A DNA stretch of 64,000 bases. It comes from Massilia polaris (GTDB lineage: Bacteria; Pseudomonadota; Gammaproteobacteria; Burkholderiales; Burkholderiaceae_D). The notes beneath the pieces were generated by a model, which saw nothing but the letters and a program-made list of their open reading frames with translations, was not told the DNA's origin and did not search any database. The stretch covers positions 248,001 through 312,000 of the forward strand of contig NZ_JABBGG010000002.1 of assembly GCF_012927275.1 (NCBI RefSeq). Reading direction: 5' to 3'. How positions within the stretch are numbered: position 1 is the first letter of the stretch; every line of letters starts with the position of its first letter. Made by a program: the position numbers and the translations under genes. Positions 28,884-39,503 of this stretch are shown here, in pieces.

Positions 28884-30569
28884 TTAGCACTCTTCAGTAG
28901 CGACCAGTTCAGGTTCCTGCCTTACTACCCGCTTCGCCTTCGGCGCCGCGGCAATCTGTTTCCTTAACGCAGGCGGACGCCGAACGGTAGACACGGGGGC
29001 GTGAATCGCTGCCTGCGCCCCGCCCGCCTCGACCTTGAAGATGCTGACCACGCGCGCCAGGTTGGCCGCCTGGTCCTGCATCGACGCCGCCGCCGCGGCC
29101 GCCTCCTCGACCAGCGCTGCATTCTGCTGGGTTGTCTCGTCCATTTCAAGGATCGTCTGCTTCACCTCGGCAATGCCGCTGCTTTGCTCCTGGCTGGCCG
29201 CGGTGATCTCGGCCATGATATCGGTCACATGGCGAACGCTGGCGACCACCTCCTGCATGGTCGCGCCGGCCTGCTCGACCAGGCTGCTGCCCTCGCGCAC
29301 CTTGTCGACCGAGTCGCCGATCAGCGCCTTGATTTCCTTGGCCGCCGCCGCCGAGCGCTGGGCCAGGTTGCGCACTTCCGCCGCCACCACGGCAAAGCCG
29401 CGGCCCTGCTCGCCTGCGCGCGCCGCCTCGACGGCGGCATTCAGCGCCAGGATATTGGTCTGGAACGCGATGCCATCGATGACCGAAATGATATCGACGA
29501 TCTTCTTCGACGAATCGGTGATCGAGCCCATCGTGAACACGACCTTCGACACCACCGCGCCGCCGCGCACCGCCACTTCCGACGCGTTCGCCGCCAGCTG
29601 GTTGGCCTGGCGCGCGTTGTCGGCGTTCTGCTGCACGGTCTCGGTCAGCGCCCGCATCGCACCGGAGGTCTGGCCGAGCGAGGCGGCCTGCTGTTCGGTC
29701 CGCGACGACAGGTCGAGGTTGCCGCTGGCGATTTGACCCGATGCCGAAGAAATTGATTCGGTACCCAGGCGGACATCGCCCACAATCTCGACCAGGCTCG
29801 CGTTCATATGGTTGAGCGCTTCGAGCATCTGGCCCATTTCGTCGCGGCTGGTGACGTTGATGACGCTGGTAAGGTCGCCTTCGGCCACGCGGCGCGCCAC
29901 TTTGACGGCGTAGCCGATCGGCCCGGTGATGCCGCGCGTGGTGACCACGGCGATGCCGACCGAGATCGCCGCCGCCACGCCTGCCAGCACCAAAATCAGG
30001 AACTGGGTACGGCTGCTGACCGCGGCCGCTTCGGCGCCGGCCTTGGCCATCACGCCATCCTGGTAAGCGATGAACTGGTCGAGCTGGGCGAAATACCTGG
30101 CCTGCTGCGGGCGCAGCGAGAACATGAATTTCATCATCGCGTCATCCCTCAGGTCATCATTGATGAGCTTGATGAAGGCGGCTTGCGCGGGCAGGAACTT
30201 GGCCCGGCTGGCAGCGATTTCCTTCAATATCTCCGTGCCGCGCGCGTCGGTGGTGCTGTCGGCCAGCGCCTCGATCGCCGCAGTGGCGCTGGTGTTGCGC
30301 GCTTCCACGTTCGCCAGCTCTTTCCTGACCTGGTCCGGATCGCTCATCACCAGCACGCTCAGCATGCTGCGGGTGGCCTCGTTGACGTCGGCCTTGACCT
30401 GGTTGGCGGCGACGGTCTTCGGATAGCGCTGCTCGACCATCGCGGATACTTCCTTGTTCAGGCTGGTAATCCGCTGATAGGAAATCCCGGCAAGCATCAC
30501 CAGCAAGGCGATGACAATACCAAACCCGATGGCCAGGCGCTGGCCAATACTCATGTCTCTGATTCTCAT
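28884..30569 (-). CDS. Methyl-accepting chemotaxis protein
   Basis: Transmembrane chemoreceptor of 561 residues. TM1 is at about 12-30 and a four-helix-bundle type periplasmic domain spans about 35-185. TM2 is near 190-210, then HAMP, then the cytoplasmic signalling domain with the conserved hairpin [37 protein letters not shown] (key residues only cited here). The C-terminus [10 protein letters not shown] is not an obvious NWETF-type CheR tether. No che genes are adjacent, so it feeds a system elsewhere. The ligand is unknown. Confidence 0.92.
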   Translation of the reverse strand: MRIRDMSIGQRLAIGFGIVIALLVMLAGISYQRITSLNKEVSAMVEQRYPKTVAANQVKADVNEATRSMLSVLVMSDPDQVRKELANVEARNTSATAAIEALADSTTDARGTEILKEIAASRAKFLPAQAAFIKLINDDLRDDAMMKFMFSLRPQQARYFAQLDQFIAYQDGVMAKAGAEAAAVSSRTQFLILVLAGVAAAISVGIAVVTTRGITGPIGYAVKVARRVAEGDLTSVINVTSRDEMGQMLEALNHMNASLVEIVGDVRLGTESISSASGQIASGNLDLSSRTEQQAASLGQTSGAMRALTETVQQNADNARQANQLAANASEVAVRGGAVVSKVVFTMGSITDSSKKIVDIISVIDGIAFQTNILALNAAVEAARAGEQGRGFAVVAAEVRNLAQRSAAAAKEIKALIGDSVDKVREGSSLVEQAGATMQEVVASVRHVTDIMAEITAASQEQSSGIAEVKQTILEMDETTQQNAALVEEAAAAAASMQDQAANLARVVSIFKVEAGGAQAAIHAPVSTVRRPPALRKQIAAAPKAKRVVRQEPELVATEEC

Positions 30570-30758
30570 TTGTCCGTTGGCCTCTAAAAGAATGGGCGTG
30601 CTAATTTATTATCAACAAATATAGCATTCATTAATTCAAAGAAAGTAACCAGATGGCACTTTTTCCATGCTGCAGAGCCGCATCGGTTTCCGAGCGGCGT
30701 GGGGAAACCGCGCACAAGGTCGCGTGGAGCGCGGTAAAGAAGAAGTACGGGAGGGATT

Positions 30759-30783
30759 AAAAAAGCGGCAAGTGGGAGCTTGC
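30759..30783 (-). terminator. Intrinsic terminator after the ferredoxin gene
   Basis: On the minus strand GCAAG and CTTGC pair around a six-base loop and are followed by CGCTTTTTTAAT. It lies 20 bases past the ferredoxin stop codon. The short stem makes it modest. Confidence 0.55.
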
Positions 30784-30803
30784 GGACTGACGGTGAGGGC
30801 TGT

Positions 30804-31070
<267 letters not shown>

Positions 31071-31074
31071 CTAC

Positions 31075-31572
31075 TTAAGCCGTTGGCGGCGCCAACGTCG
31101 CGATTTTCTTCTGCAACCAGCGGTCGACCGACGGGAACACGAATTTCGACACATCGCCGCCCAGCATGGCGATCTCGCGCACGATGGTCCCGGAGATGAA
31201 CTGGTACTGGTCGGACGGCGTCAGGAACATGGTTTCGACATCCGGCAGCAGGTAGCGGTTCATGCCCGCCATCTGGAACTCGTATTCGAAGTCGGACACG
31301 GCGCGCAGGCCGCGCACGATCACGCGCGCATCATGCTTGCGCACGAAATCCTTGAGCAGGCCCGAGAAACTCTCGACCCGCACGTTCGGATAATGGCCAA
31401 GGACTTCATTGGCGATTTCGAGGCGTTCGTCGAGGGAAAAGAACGGTTTCTTGTTCTTGCTGTCGGCCACGCCGACGACCAGGTCGTCGAAAAGACCGGA
31501 TGCGCGGCGCACCAAATCTTCATGACCGCGGGTAAGCGGATCGAACGTTCCCGGATAGACGGCTACAACCAT
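31075..31572 (-). CDS. coaD: Phosphopantetheine adenylyltransferase
   Basis: Catalyses the fourth step of coenzyme A synthesis, forming dephospho-CoA. The 165-residue product starts [20 protein letters not shown], containing the nucleotidyltransferase TxGH-type motif. It also has [19 protein letters not shown] and the final [19 protein letters not shown]. The ATG at 31572 follows GGGAG; the longer frame to 31596 does not. Confidence 0.96.
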   Translation of the reverse strand: MVVAVYPGTFDPLTRGHEDLVRRASGLFDDLVVGVADSKNKKPFFSLDERLEIANEVLGHYPNVRVESFSGLLKDFVRKHDARVIVRGLRAVSDFEYEFQMAGMNRYLLPDVETMFLTPSDQYQFISGTIVREIAMLGGDVSKFVFPSVDRWLQKKIATLAPPTA

Positions 31573-31658
31573 TTCGGCTCCCTTGCGATGCACCAATTTA
31601 AACGCGCATTATGCCTGAATTCAGCCAGCCTACCCTTGTTGGGTCATTGACCACACTG

Positions 31659-32330
31659 TTAAGCACTCATCTGTGGCGTTTCCGCCGACTTTTCGTGCAG
31701 TTTGAGCAGATGATAGAACACGATGCCCGCTTTGTCAGCGCGCACTTGCTCCCACGGGGCCAGCCAGTCCGGCATCGCGCCCTGTTCTGGTGAAAATGGC
31801 AAGGCGTCGCCGGCTTCGGCATAGACCAGACCGCCTTCATTCAACAAGCCTTCGCACAGCGGCAAGGCCTTGGCCAGGAAATCCTGGCCGTACGGCGGGT
31901 CGAGGAAGATCAGGTCGAAACGCTGGCCGCGCTGCGCCATGCCCTGCGCGGTAACGAAGGCGTCGCCGCGCATGATCGTCACGGCTTCCGCCTTCAATTT
32001 GTCCTTGATGACTTCAAGCTGGCGCACGACCGGGGTGTGGCTGTCGAGCATGAGTACCGAGCGGGCGCCACGGCTGGCCGCCTCGAAACCGAGCGCGCCG
32101 CTGCCGGCGAACAGGTCGAGCACGGTCGCATGGTGCCATTCGGCGCCGCGTAAATGGTTTATCCAGTTAAACACCGTTTCGCGAACCCGGTCCGGGGTCG
32201 GGCGCAGGCCAAGGGCGTCGAGCACCGGCAGCGGCGTGCGTTTCCATTCGCCGCCGATGATGCGCACCTGCTGTGGCGGCGGGGCGCGGTGGACCGGGAC
32301 TTTGGCGGGCTTGGCTGGTTTCTTAGGCAT
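31659..32330 (-). CDS. rsmD: 16S rRNA (guanine966-N2)-methyltransferase
   Basis: SAM-dependent methyltransferase of 223 residues. It has RIIGGEWKRTPLPV, the SAM loop VLDLFAGSGALGFEAASRG, and the catalytic DPPY motif in LIFLDPPYGQDF. It precedes coaD on the same strand with an 86-base gap, a common pairing in bacteria. Confidence 0.95.
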   Translation of the reverse strand: MPKKPAKPAKVPVHRAPPPQQVRIIGGEWKRTPLPVLDALGLRPTPDRVRETVFNWINHLRGAEWHHATVLDLFAGSGALGFEAASRGARSVLMLDSHTPVVRQLEVIKDKLKAEAVTIMRGDAFVTAQGMAQRGQRFDLIFLDPPYGQDFLAKALPLCEGLLNEGGLVYAEAGDALPFSPEQGAMPDWLAPWEQVRADKAGIVFYHLLKLHEKSAETPQMSA

Positions 32331-32393
32331 CGGATATCAGGTGAAATTGAGCGGCGCGACTATACCACGCGCCATCCTGCCCAGCCGGCCGCG

Positions 32394-33293
32394 CTACTGC
32401 TGCCGGGCGGCCGCCAGCACGTTGAAGTCGTCGATCCAGCCCTGCATGCGCTTGTGCGCATGGGCTTTTTGCTCAGGCGTGGCAATCTTTACGGCGGTCA
32501 GGATCATCCTGGCCGTGCCGTCGGCCGATGCGTCGTAGAACGCCTTGCGCTCAGGCGAGTCCATGCGCGCGAAGACGTCGCGCACCAGGCCCTGGACCAG
32601 CGGTATCGCCGCCTCGCGGCTCAATTTCTGGTCGTGCACTTTGCGCAGCAGCGCCAGGATCATTTGCTGGCGGCGCATGCGCTCATCCAGCCAGGTTTCA
32701 TTGTCGAGCGGACGGGCGTCGGAAGCCTTGCGCAGCGTCTTTTCCTGGTCACGGCTGAAGTCGCCGAACCACAGGTCGAACTGCTCCATCGCCTTCTTGA
32801 AGCGCACCTTGTTGCGATCGTCGGTATCGCCACGCAGGAACTTCTTGCGGTACTTGTCGTTGTTGGACTCGAACTTGCGCGCCAGGGTGTCGATCTGGTC
32901 CGGCTTGAGGGAGATCGCCAGCTCGGCCAGGTCCGGCACCGCCTTGTTGGCCAGCTTCTCGGAACGCGCGCGGATCTCGCGGTAATCGGCCAGCAGGTCG
33001 GCCTGGGTCAGGTTGCCGGCCAGCTGGCGCTGCCCTTTCTGCAGCAACTGCACATAATCCTTCAGCTGGGTGCTGCGGTGCCATTGGAACAGGTCGTCGA
33101 TATCCTTCTTCACCCAGTCGGACTGGTCGGTATCGATGTCGACGTAGGCGTTCAGCCAGTAATAAAGCAGCGTATCGCCGTTGTTGTAGGTAAAACGGAC
33201 GCTGCTGCAGGCGGCGACGGCCAGCATGAGGGCGATCACGCACAGCAATTGAATCCGATGGAATAAGGTATCTTGCGTGTTAAACTTTTTCAT
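32394..33293 (-). CDS. DUF6279-type lipoprotein
   Basis: A 299-residue exported protein. The N-terminal signal ends with the lipobox-like LAVAACSS, predicting a diacylated cysteine near residue 29. The rest is helical and charged, opening with [20 protein letters not shown], which is characteristic of this uncharacterised lipoprotein family. The function is unknown. It starts 35 bases from the divergent glmU gene. Confidence 0.8.
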   Translation of the reverse strand: MKKFNTQDTLFHRIQLLCVIALMLAVAACSSVRFTYNNGDTLLYYWLNAYVDIDTDQSDWVKKDIDDLFQWHRSTQLKDYVQLLQKGQRQLAGNLTQADLLADYREIRARSEKLANKAVPDLAELAISLKPDQIDTLARKFESNNDKYRKKFLRGDTDDRNKVRFKKAMEQFDLWFGDFSRDQEKTLRKASDARPLDNETWLDERMRRQQMILALLRKVHDQKLSREAAIPLVQGLVRDVFARMDSPERKAFYDASADGTARMILTAVKIATPEQKAHAHKRMQGWIDDFNVLAAARQQ

Positions 33294-33328
33294 CTTTTCA
33301 TCTTTTCAACTTTTCTGAACGACTGCTC

Positions 33329-34705
33329 ATGAATGTAGTGATACTCGCCGCTGGCATGGGGAAGCGGATGCAATCCGCGCTGCCGAAAGTACTGCACCCG
33401 CTCGCTGGCAAGCCGCTGCTGGCGCACGTGATCGACACCGCGCGTGGGCTGTCGCCGAGCAAATTATGCGTGATTTACGGACACGGCGGCGCAGCGGTGC
33501 CGGAGATGATTGCCAAGCAGAATAACGGCACATACACCAACATCGATACCGCCCTGCAAGAGCCGCAACTCGGCACCGGCCACGCGTTCATGCAAGCGCT
33601 GCCGCATATCGACGACGATGCGCCGACCCTGGTGCTGTACGGCGACGTGCCGCTCACCACACTTGACTCGCTCAAGCGCCTGGTCGAGGTCGCAGGAACG
33701 GACAAGCTCGCGATCCTGACGGTCGCGCAGCAGAACCCGTTCGGGCTGGGCCGCATCATCCGCGAAGGCGGCAAGATTGTGCGCATCGTCGAGGAAAAGG
33801 ACGCCAACGAAGCCGAGCGCGCGATCCGCGAAATCAACAGCGGCATCATGGTGGTGCCGACGCGCCACCTGACGCAATGGCTGTCCTCGCTCCAGAACAA
33901 CAACGCGCAAGGCGAGTACTACCTGACCGACATCGTTGCCCGCGCGGTAGCGGACGGCGTGCCGGTGGTGTCAAGCCAGCCATCGGGCGAGTGGGAAGTT
34001 GCCGGCGTCAACAGCAAGGTCCAACTGGCCGAGCTCGAGCGCCGCCACCAGCTCAACATCGCCAATGCCCTGCTGGAAAAAGGCGTGACATTGATGGACC
34101 CGGCGCGCATTGACATCCGTGGCGAGCTGATCTGCGGCCGCGACGTCACGATCGACGTCGGCTGCGTGTTCGAAGGCCGGGTTGAACTGGCGGACGGCGT
34201 CACGGTCGGCGCGCACAGCGTCATCGTCAATGCGAAGATCGCCGCCGGCGCCCAGATCAAGCCGTTCTGCCACATTGAAGACGCGCTGGTCGGCGCCAAG
34301 TCGATGATTGGTCCGTATGCGCGGCTGCGGCCTGGAACGGAGCTCGCCGAAGACGTCCACATCGGCAACTTCGTGGAAATCAAGAACAGCCAGATCGCCG
34401 CGCACAGCAAGGCCAACCATCTGGCGTATGTCGGTGATGCAACGGTCGGGTCGCGTGTGAACATTGGCGCCGGCACGATCACCTGCAATTACGACGGCGC
34501 CAACAAGTTCCGCACCGTCATCGGCGACGACGCCTTCATCGGCAGCGACAGCCAGCTGGTCGCGCCGGTCACGGTCGGCGCTGGCGCCACGCTGGGCGCC
34601 GGCACGACGCTGACCAAGGACGCCCCCGCCGGCCAGCTGACGATCTCGCGTTCCAAGCAAATGACGATCGAAGGCTGGACGCGCCCGGTCAAGGTCAAGA
34701 AATAA
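33329..34705 (+). CDS. glmU: Bifunctional N-acetylglucosamine-1-P uridyltransferase / acetyltransferase
   Basis: Carries out the last two steps to UDP-GlcNAc for peptidoglycan and lipopolysaccharide. It is 458 residues. The uridyltransferase half has [25 protein letters not shown] and a central GEWEVAGVN. The C-terminal left-handed beta-helix acetyltransferase contains [11 protein letters not shown] and [17 protein letters not shown]. It acts in the same pathway as glmS, 2.8 kb downstream on the same strand. Confidence 0.97.
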   Translation: MNVVILAAGMGKRMQSALPKVLHPLAGKPLLAHVIDTARGLSPSKLCVIYGHGGAAVPEMIAKQNNGTYTNIDTALQEPQLGTGHAFMQALPHIDDDAPTLVLYGDVPLTTLDSLKRLVEVAGTDKLAILTVAQQNPFGLGRIIREGGKIVRIVEEKDANEAERAIREINSGIMVVPTRHLTQWLSSLQNNNAQGEYYLTDIVARAVADGVPVVSSQPSGEWEVAGVNSKVQLAELERRHQLNIANALLEKGVTLMDPARIDIRGELICGRDVTIDVGCVFEGRVELADGVTVGAHSVIVNAKIAAGAQIKPFCHIEDALVGAKSMIGPYARLRPGTELAEDVHIGNFVEIKNSQIAAHSKANHLAYVGDATVGSRVNIGAGTITCNYDGANKFRTVIGDDAFIGSDSQLVAPVTVGAGATLGAGTTLTKDAPAGQLTISRSKQMTIEGWTRPVKVKK

Positions 34706-34727
34706 CGCAAATCGTCTAAAAAGGCGG

Positions 34728-34778
34728 CACCCAAAAATCGGGGTCCGTCCCCGGGGACGGACCCCGGGGACGGACCCC
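34728..34778. repeat. Second copy of the GGGGTCCG palindromic element
   Basis: A perfect 26-base palindrome at 34740-34765 (GGGGTCCGTCCCC and its mirror) plus a further half-copy to 34778. It is preceded by GCACCCAAAAATC, resembling the unit next to the palindrome at 28142. It lies between the convergent glmU and ABC permease genes. Confidence 0.85.
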
Positions 34779-34791
34779 GATATGCGCGTCG

Positions 34792-35976
34792 TTAAGTTAG
34801 GGCTTCGGCGATGCCGCCGCGGGCGGCTTTGAAGGCGGGGACCAGCGCCGCAAGCAGGGCGACGGCCATCGCCGTCACCACCGCCATCGTCATTCGGTTG
34901 AGGTCGAGCTCGACCAGCATCGGCGCCGGCCGCAGCGCATGATGCGCGGAATAGGATAGCGCCGCGCGGTTCACTACCCACGCGATCAGACCGCTTGCGA
35001 CCAGGCTGACCACCACGCCGATCGCGGCCATCCATAGCGCTTCGGCCGCAAACATCAAAAATACCGACACGTTGCGCATGCCCAACGCGCGCAGCGTGCC
35101 GACTTCGCGCCGGCGTTCCAACGCATTCATCGAAATCGTCGCGGCAATCGCGGCGGCGATCGCCGCGAACGCCATCCCCGCCACGCAGTCGAACGAGATC
35201 CTGGCAGTTTTTTCTTCGACGATGAAGGATGGCGACTGCTCTTGCCAGCTGCGGATATCCGCCGCCACGCCGCCCCGCTTGAGCGCGCGCCGCAGCTGGT
35301 CGCGCTTTGCTTCCATCGCGGCAGGATCGGTCAGAAACACAACAATGCGTTCGGTGCGCTGGGTGTCGAGCAGGCTCTGCGCCAGTTCGAACGGCATCAG
35401 CACCGAACGCGCGTCAGCGCTCAGGCCGCTGGTGCTGAAGATATCGACCACCTCGGCGCTCAGGGGCCGGGTTTCCGCATCCTCGGCGGCGCCGGTCAGG
35501 GTCACGTTGCTGCCGTTGCGCAAGCCCAGCGTTCGCGCCTGGCCCACGCTCACCGCGATGCCGTTGCGCACGCCAGCCTTGAGCTTTCCTGGCGCTTCGG
35601 CGGGCGCATCGGCGGCGATGCCTTCGCCGCGGAACAAGGCCGAACGCTCGCCGGTCGATGCCATTCCGCCCACGCTCATCTGCGGCAACACCAGCGCGAC
35701 ACCGGGCATGGCCTCGGCAATTTGCCGGATGCGCGCCGCTTCATCGCGGTCGAACATCGGCGCGCCTTCATTTTGCTTGCCGCGCGTACGCTGGATGGCC
35801 AGGTGGCCGAGCCGCTCGCCGATGACGGCGCGGTATTCGAGCCGGGCGCGGTCGCTGGCGATGTGGCCGGCGAACAGGTCGAGCGCGGACAGGCTGGCCG
35901 CAATGACCAGCACGGCCAGCACGGTGCGCGGGCGGCCGAGCAGCACCGTGCGCAGCGCCAGCCGCTGCGGGCTCAC
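34792..35976 (-). CDS. FtsX/MacB-type ABC transporter permease
   Basis: A 394-residue permease. It has one N-terminal helix (residues 15-35), a periplasmic domain of about 200 residues, and three C-terminal helices in the FtsX pattern. NALERRREVGTLRALGMRNVSVFLMFAAEAL is the conserved cytoplasmic loop (key residues RREVGTLRALG). The gene overlaps the upstream ATPase by four bases. Such pairs export or extract lipids, peptides or lipoproteins. The substrate is not evident. Confidence 0.85.
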   Translation of the reverse strand: MSPQRLALRTVLLGRPRTVLAVLVIAASLSALDLFAGHIASDRARLEYRAVIGERLGHLAIQRTRGKQNEGAPMFDRDEAARIRQIAEAMPGVALVLPQMSVGGMASTGERSALFRGEGIAADAPAEAPGKLKAGVRNGIAVSVGQARTLGLRNGSNVTLTGAAEDAETRPLSAEVVDIFSTSGLSADARSVLMPFELAQSLLDTQRTERIVVFLTDPAAMEAKRDQLRRALKRGGVAADIRSWQEQSPSFIVEEKTARISFDCVAGMAFAAIAAAIAATISMNALERRREVGTLRALGMRNVSVFLMFAAEALWMAAIGVVVSLVASGLIAWVVNRAALSYSAHHALRPAPMLVELDLNRMTMAVVTAMAVALLAALVPAFKAARGGIAEALT

Positions 35977-36743
35977 AGCTGCACCCTGAGCGGTCGACGG
36001 CGTGTTTTCGATGGCGCCGCCGAGAGCCGCCCTTCGCTCAGCTGCAAGGTACGGTTGACCCTGCTGAACTGGCGCTGGTCGCGCGTCGACAGCACAAACG
36101 CGGTGCCGTGTTCATATTGGTAGCGCGCGAACAGGTCCATCACCAGCCGCACGCAGCCGTTGTCGAGGCGCGATGTCGGTTCGTCGGCCACCACCAGGCG
36201 CGGATGGGCTACCAGCGCGCGCGCAATGGCGACGCGCTGGCTCTGGCTGGCGTCGAGGCGGACCGGGTAGTGACGCATCTGCGTCGCCAGGCCGAGCCGC
36301 GACAGAAGCTCGGCGGCGCGCTGCTCGGCTTGCTCAAGGGCGGCGGCGTCGAGATGGCCGCGCAGCATCAACGGCAGCAGGACGTTTTCATGCGCGGTCA
36401 TCACCGGAATCAGGCTGTACGACTGGAACACGAAGCCGATCATTTCATTGCGCAAGTCGGCCCGGGCCTGGTCGGACATCCTGGAGACCAGCAGCCGCGC
36501 AACGATGACGCTGCCTTCGCTGGCCGTGTCGAGCATGCCGATGATGTTGAGCAGGCTGGTCTTGCCGCTGCCCGAGGGGCCGCAGATCGCCACCATCTCG
36601 CCCTGCGCCAGGGTCAGGTCGATGTCGTGCAGCGCATGCAGGCCGGAAAGCCCATGCCCGTGGCGCTTGTGCACGCCCTTCAATTCCACCGGGTCGGGCG
36701 CCTCAGCCGGCGGCCCGGATTTCAAGTTCTGGATGACGTCCAT
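35973..36743 (-). CDS. ABC transporter ATP-binding protein with altered signature and switch motifs
   Basis: LolD/MacB-like ATPase of 256 residues partnering the permease downstream. Walker A GPSGSGKTS and Walker B LVVADEPTS are intact. The signature LSGGQ is replaced by LDASQ (LDASQSQRVAIARAL), and the switch histidine is missing (VLSTRDQRQF, where VTHD is expected). Both changes hit residues needed for normal hydrolysis, so it may be weak, regulatory or decaying. The reading frame is otherwise intact. About 100 bases separate it from the Lrp-type gene upstream. Confidence 0.87.
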   Translation of the reverse strand: MDVIQNLKSGPPAEAPDPVELKGVHKRHGHGLSGLHALHDIDLTLAQGEMVAICGPSGSGKTSLLNIIGMLDTASEGSVIVARLLVSRMSDQARADLRNEMIGFVFQSYSLIPVMTAHENVLLPLMLRGHLDAAALEQAEQRAAELLSRLGLATQMRHYPVRLDASQSQRVAIARALVAHPRLVVADEPTSRLDNGCVRLVMDLFARYQYEHGTAFVLSTRDQRQFSRVNRTLQLSEGRLSAAPSKTRRRPLRVQL

Positions 36744-36845
36744 CGCAATCTCGCCTCGCCGCGTACCGGCCAGCAGGGCGCCGGCTCATCTATTGCCAGT
36801 AGACACTATTTATATGCGGAACAAGTTGCGGAGCGTCAATTGCAC

Positions 36846-37319
36846 TCAGACGGCGATGCGGGTTTCGAATTTGCTGCGGAAAGTGGAAAAATAGGTTTTC
36901 ACATTCCGCACGTTGGCGTGCGCGGCGAACAGGCGGTGCGCCAGCGCGTGGTAGGCCGGCATGTCGGCGACCTGGACGATCAGCACGAAATCCGGCCCCG
37001 GCGCCACGCGGTAGCATTGCATCACCGCAGCTTCCCCGGCAACATGGCGTTCGAACTCATCCATGCGCTCGGCGGCCTGGACGTCGAGCGTGATCTCGAC
37101 GATCGCAGTCAGGCGCGCGCCGACTTTTTCCGGCGCGACAATCGTTACCTGGCGCTCGATGATGCCTGCCTCATGCATCTGCTTGACCCGCCGCAGGCAG
37201 GTGGGCGGCGAAACATGCACCAGTTCTGCAAGCTCAGCATTGGTATGCGATGAGTCAAGCTGCAGCGTATTTAAGATGCGACGATCCAAATCGTCCATCT
37301 GGTACTGTTGTTCTGTCAT
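36846..37319 (-). CDS. Lrp/AsnC family transcriptional regulator
   Basis: A 157-residue regulator with an N-terminal HTH (MDDLDRRILNTLQLD, then NAELAELVHVSPPTCLRRVKQM) and a C-terminal RAM domain. It diverges from glmS across 165 bases containing AT-rich palindromes. It is distinct from the putA-linked Lrp and closer to the AsnC-like group. Effector and targets are unknown. Control of its own promoter is likely for this family. Confidence 0.9.
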   Translation of the reverse strand: MTEQQYQMDDLDRRILNTLQLDSSHTNAELAELVHVSPPTCLRRVKQMHEAGIIERQVTIVAPEKVGARLTAIVEITLDVQAAERMDEFERHVAGEAAVMQCYRVAPGPDFVLIVQVADMPAYHALAHRLFAAHANVRNVKTYFSTFRSKFETRIAV

Positions 37320-37355
37320 GGGATGTGGAATAAAAATCCATTAATTATATTCAAA

Positions 37356-37395
37356 TGAAATAATATTTCATCGTTCGTGTTTGATGAAATAATAT
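37356..37395. promoter_or_regulatory. AT-rich operator-like repeats between lrp and glmS
   Basis: The palindrome TGAAATAATATTTCA (37356-37370) is followed by a direct repeat of its left part, TGAAATAATAT (37385-37395). The composition suits an Lrp-family operator. Binding is inferred. Confidence 0.45.
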
Positions 37396-37484
37396 AACGA
37401 TTTACATGAGATTTAGAAAGCATATTTCACAAACTCTGATCTAGTATTTACCTATTGTTAATTTTCCCAACAGCAGAGGTCTTT

Positions 37485-39314
37485 ATGTGCGGCATCGTCG
37501 GAGCAGTAGCGCAGCGTAACATCACCCCGATCCTGATCGAAGGACTGAAGCGCCTCGAGTACCGCGGCTACGACTCCTGCGGCGTCGCGCTGTACGTCGA
37601 TGGCCGCCTCAAGCGTTCGCGCAGCACCTCGCGCGTGGCCGACCTCGAAAGCCAGGTCGCCGAAGCCCACCTTGCCGGCTTCACCGGCATCGCCCACACC
37701 CGCTGGGCCACGCATGGCGCGCCCGCATCCCACAATGCCCACCCGCACTTCTCGCCGACCGAAGAAGCGGCCCGCATCGCGCTGGTCCATAACGGCATCA
37801 TCGAAAACCACGACGAACTGCGCGACGAACTGACCGGCCTCGGCTACGTGTTCCAGAGCCAGACCGACACCGAAGTAATCGCTCACTTAGTCGATCACAT
37901 GTACAACGGCGACCTGTTCGAGACCGTCCAGCAAGCGGTCAAGCGCCTGCACGGCGCCTACGCGATTGCCGTGTTCAGCCGCGAAGAGCCGCATCGCGTG
38001 GTCGCCGCGCGCCAGGGTTCGCCGCTGATCCTCGGCGTCGGCGAAGGCGAAAACTTCGTCGCGTCGGACGCGATGGCGCTGGCCGGCACCACCAACCGCA
38101 TCATTTACCTGGAAGAAGGCGACGTTGTCGACCTGCAGATCGGCAAATACTGGATCGTCGACAGCGAAGGCCGCGCCGCGAACCGCGAAGTCAAAATCGT
38201 GCACGCGCACACCGGCGCGGCCGAGCTTGGCCCGTACCGCCACTATATGCAAAAGGAAATCTTCGAGCAGCCGCGCGTGGTCGGCGACACCCTCGAAGGC
38301 GTCACCGGCATCATGCCGGAGCTGTTTGGCGACAACGCCTACAAGGTCTTCAAGCAAATCGACCGCGTGCTGATCCTGGCCTGCGGCACCAGCTACTACG
38401 CGGGCCTGACTGCCAAGTACTGGATCGAATCGATCGCCAAAGTCCCTGTCAACGTCGAAATCGCCAGCGAATACCGCTACCGCGACAGCGTGCCGAACCC
38501 GAACACCCTGGTCGTCACGATCTCGCAGAGCGGCGAAACCGCCGACACCCTGGCCGCGCTGAAGCACGCGCGCAGCCTTGGCATGGAACACACGCTGACC
38601 ATCTGCAATGTGTCGACCAGCGCGATGGTGCGCGAATGCGCGCTGTCGTACATCACGCGCGCCGGCGTCGAAGTCGGCGTTGCCTCGACCAAAGCATTCA
38701 CCACCCAGCTGGCCGCGCTGTTCCTGCTGACCCTGACCCTGGCGCAAGTCAACGGCCGCCTTAGCGACGAAGAGGAAGCAACTTACCTGAAGCAGATGCG
38801 CCACCTGCCGGTCGCCATCGCCGCCGTACTGGCGCTGGAACCGCAGATCATCGCCTGGGCGGAAGAATTCGCGCGCAAGGAACATGCCCTGTTCCTCGGC
38901 CGCGGCCTGCACTATCCGATCGCCCTCGAAGGCGCGCTGAAGCTGAAGGAAATTTCGTACATCCACGCCGAAGCCTACCCAGCGGGCGAACTGAAGCACG
39001 GCCCACTGGCGCTGGTCACCGATGAGATGCCGGTGGTCACCATCGCACCGAACGATGCGTTGCTGGAAAAGCTGAAGTCCAACATGCAGGAAGTGCGCGC
39101 CCGAGGCGGCCAGCTGTACGTGTTCGCCGACGTCGACTCGCGCATCAATTCGGGCGACGGCGTCCACGTGATCCGCCTGCCGGAACACTACGGCCAGCTC
39201 TCGCCGATCCTGCACGTCGCCGCGCTGCAATTGCTGGCGTACCACACCGCGCTGGCGCGCGGCACCGACGTCGACAAGCCACGTAACCTGGCGAAGTCGG
39301 TTACGGTCGAGTAA
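37485..39314 (+). CDS. glmS: Glutamine-fructose-6-phosphate aminotransferase
   Basis: First committed enzyme of the hexosamine pathway, 609 residues. The start ATG at 37485 after AGAGG gives MCGIVGAV, with Cys2 as the N-terminal nucleophile after methionine removal. The glutaminase domain has HTRWATHG. Two SIS isomerase domains contain [17 protein letters not shown] and STKAFTTQ. The C-terminus [12 protein letters not shown] is the sequence recognised by Tn7 TnsD at the DNA level. No glmS ribozyme-like structure was found in the short leader. Confidence 0.97.
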   Translation: MCGIVGAVAQRNITPILIEGLKRLEYRGYDSCGVALYVDGRLKRSRSTSRVADLESQVAEAHLAGFTGIAHTRWATHGAPASHNAHPHFSPTEEAARIALVHNGIIENHDELRDELTGLGYVFQSQTDTEVIAHLVDHMYNGDLFETVQQAVKRLHGAYAIAVFSREEPHRVVAARQGSPLILGVGEGENFVASDAMALAGTTNRIIYLEEGDVVDLQIGKYWIVDSEGRAANREVKIVHAHTGAAELGPYRHYMQKEIFEQPRVVGDTLEGVTGIMPELFGDNAYKVFKQIDRVLILACGTSYYAGLTAKYWIESIAKVPVNVEIASEYRYRDSVPNPNTLVVTISQSGETADTLAALKHARSLGMEHTLTICNVSTSAMVRECALSYITRAGVEVGVASTKAFTTQLAALFLLTLTLAQVNGRLSDEEEATYLKQMRHLPVAIAAVLALEPQIIAWAEEFARKEHALFLGRGLHYPIALEGALKLKEISYIHAEAYPAGELKHGPLALVTDEMPVVTIAPNDALLEKLKSNMQEVRARGGQLYVFADVDSRINSGDGVHVIRLPEHYGQLSPILHVAALQLLAYHTALARGTDVDKPRNLAKSVTVE

Positions 39315-39345
39315 GCCTCACCAGATCTGCCATAACGTCTGAGGC
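39280..39345. other. attTn7: attTn7 region (glmS 3' end)
   Basis: The conserved last codons of glmS and the ~25 bases after the stop codon form the standard Tn7 attachment site in proteobacteria. No Tn7 end sequence or tns gene is seen here. A small GCCTCA/TGAGGC inverted repeat lies at 39315-39345. Confidence 0.55.
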
Positions 39346-39503
39346 TGGAACATATCCGTTTAATTTTTTTTCGTCGACCGTGATGGGGCCGGTTACCGCT
39401 ACTGCTGAGCGGGGATGGAAGCGCCGGTTTACTGGACATGCTGCGACTACGAGTCTGACGACAGGTCGTTTACCCAGTTTCTTTTCGCCCGTGTATCGGC
39501 GTA

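Noticed and set aside
39280-39503. Tn7-like transposon at attTn7
   Set aside because: No tns genes and no transposon end sequence were found. Only the target site is present.
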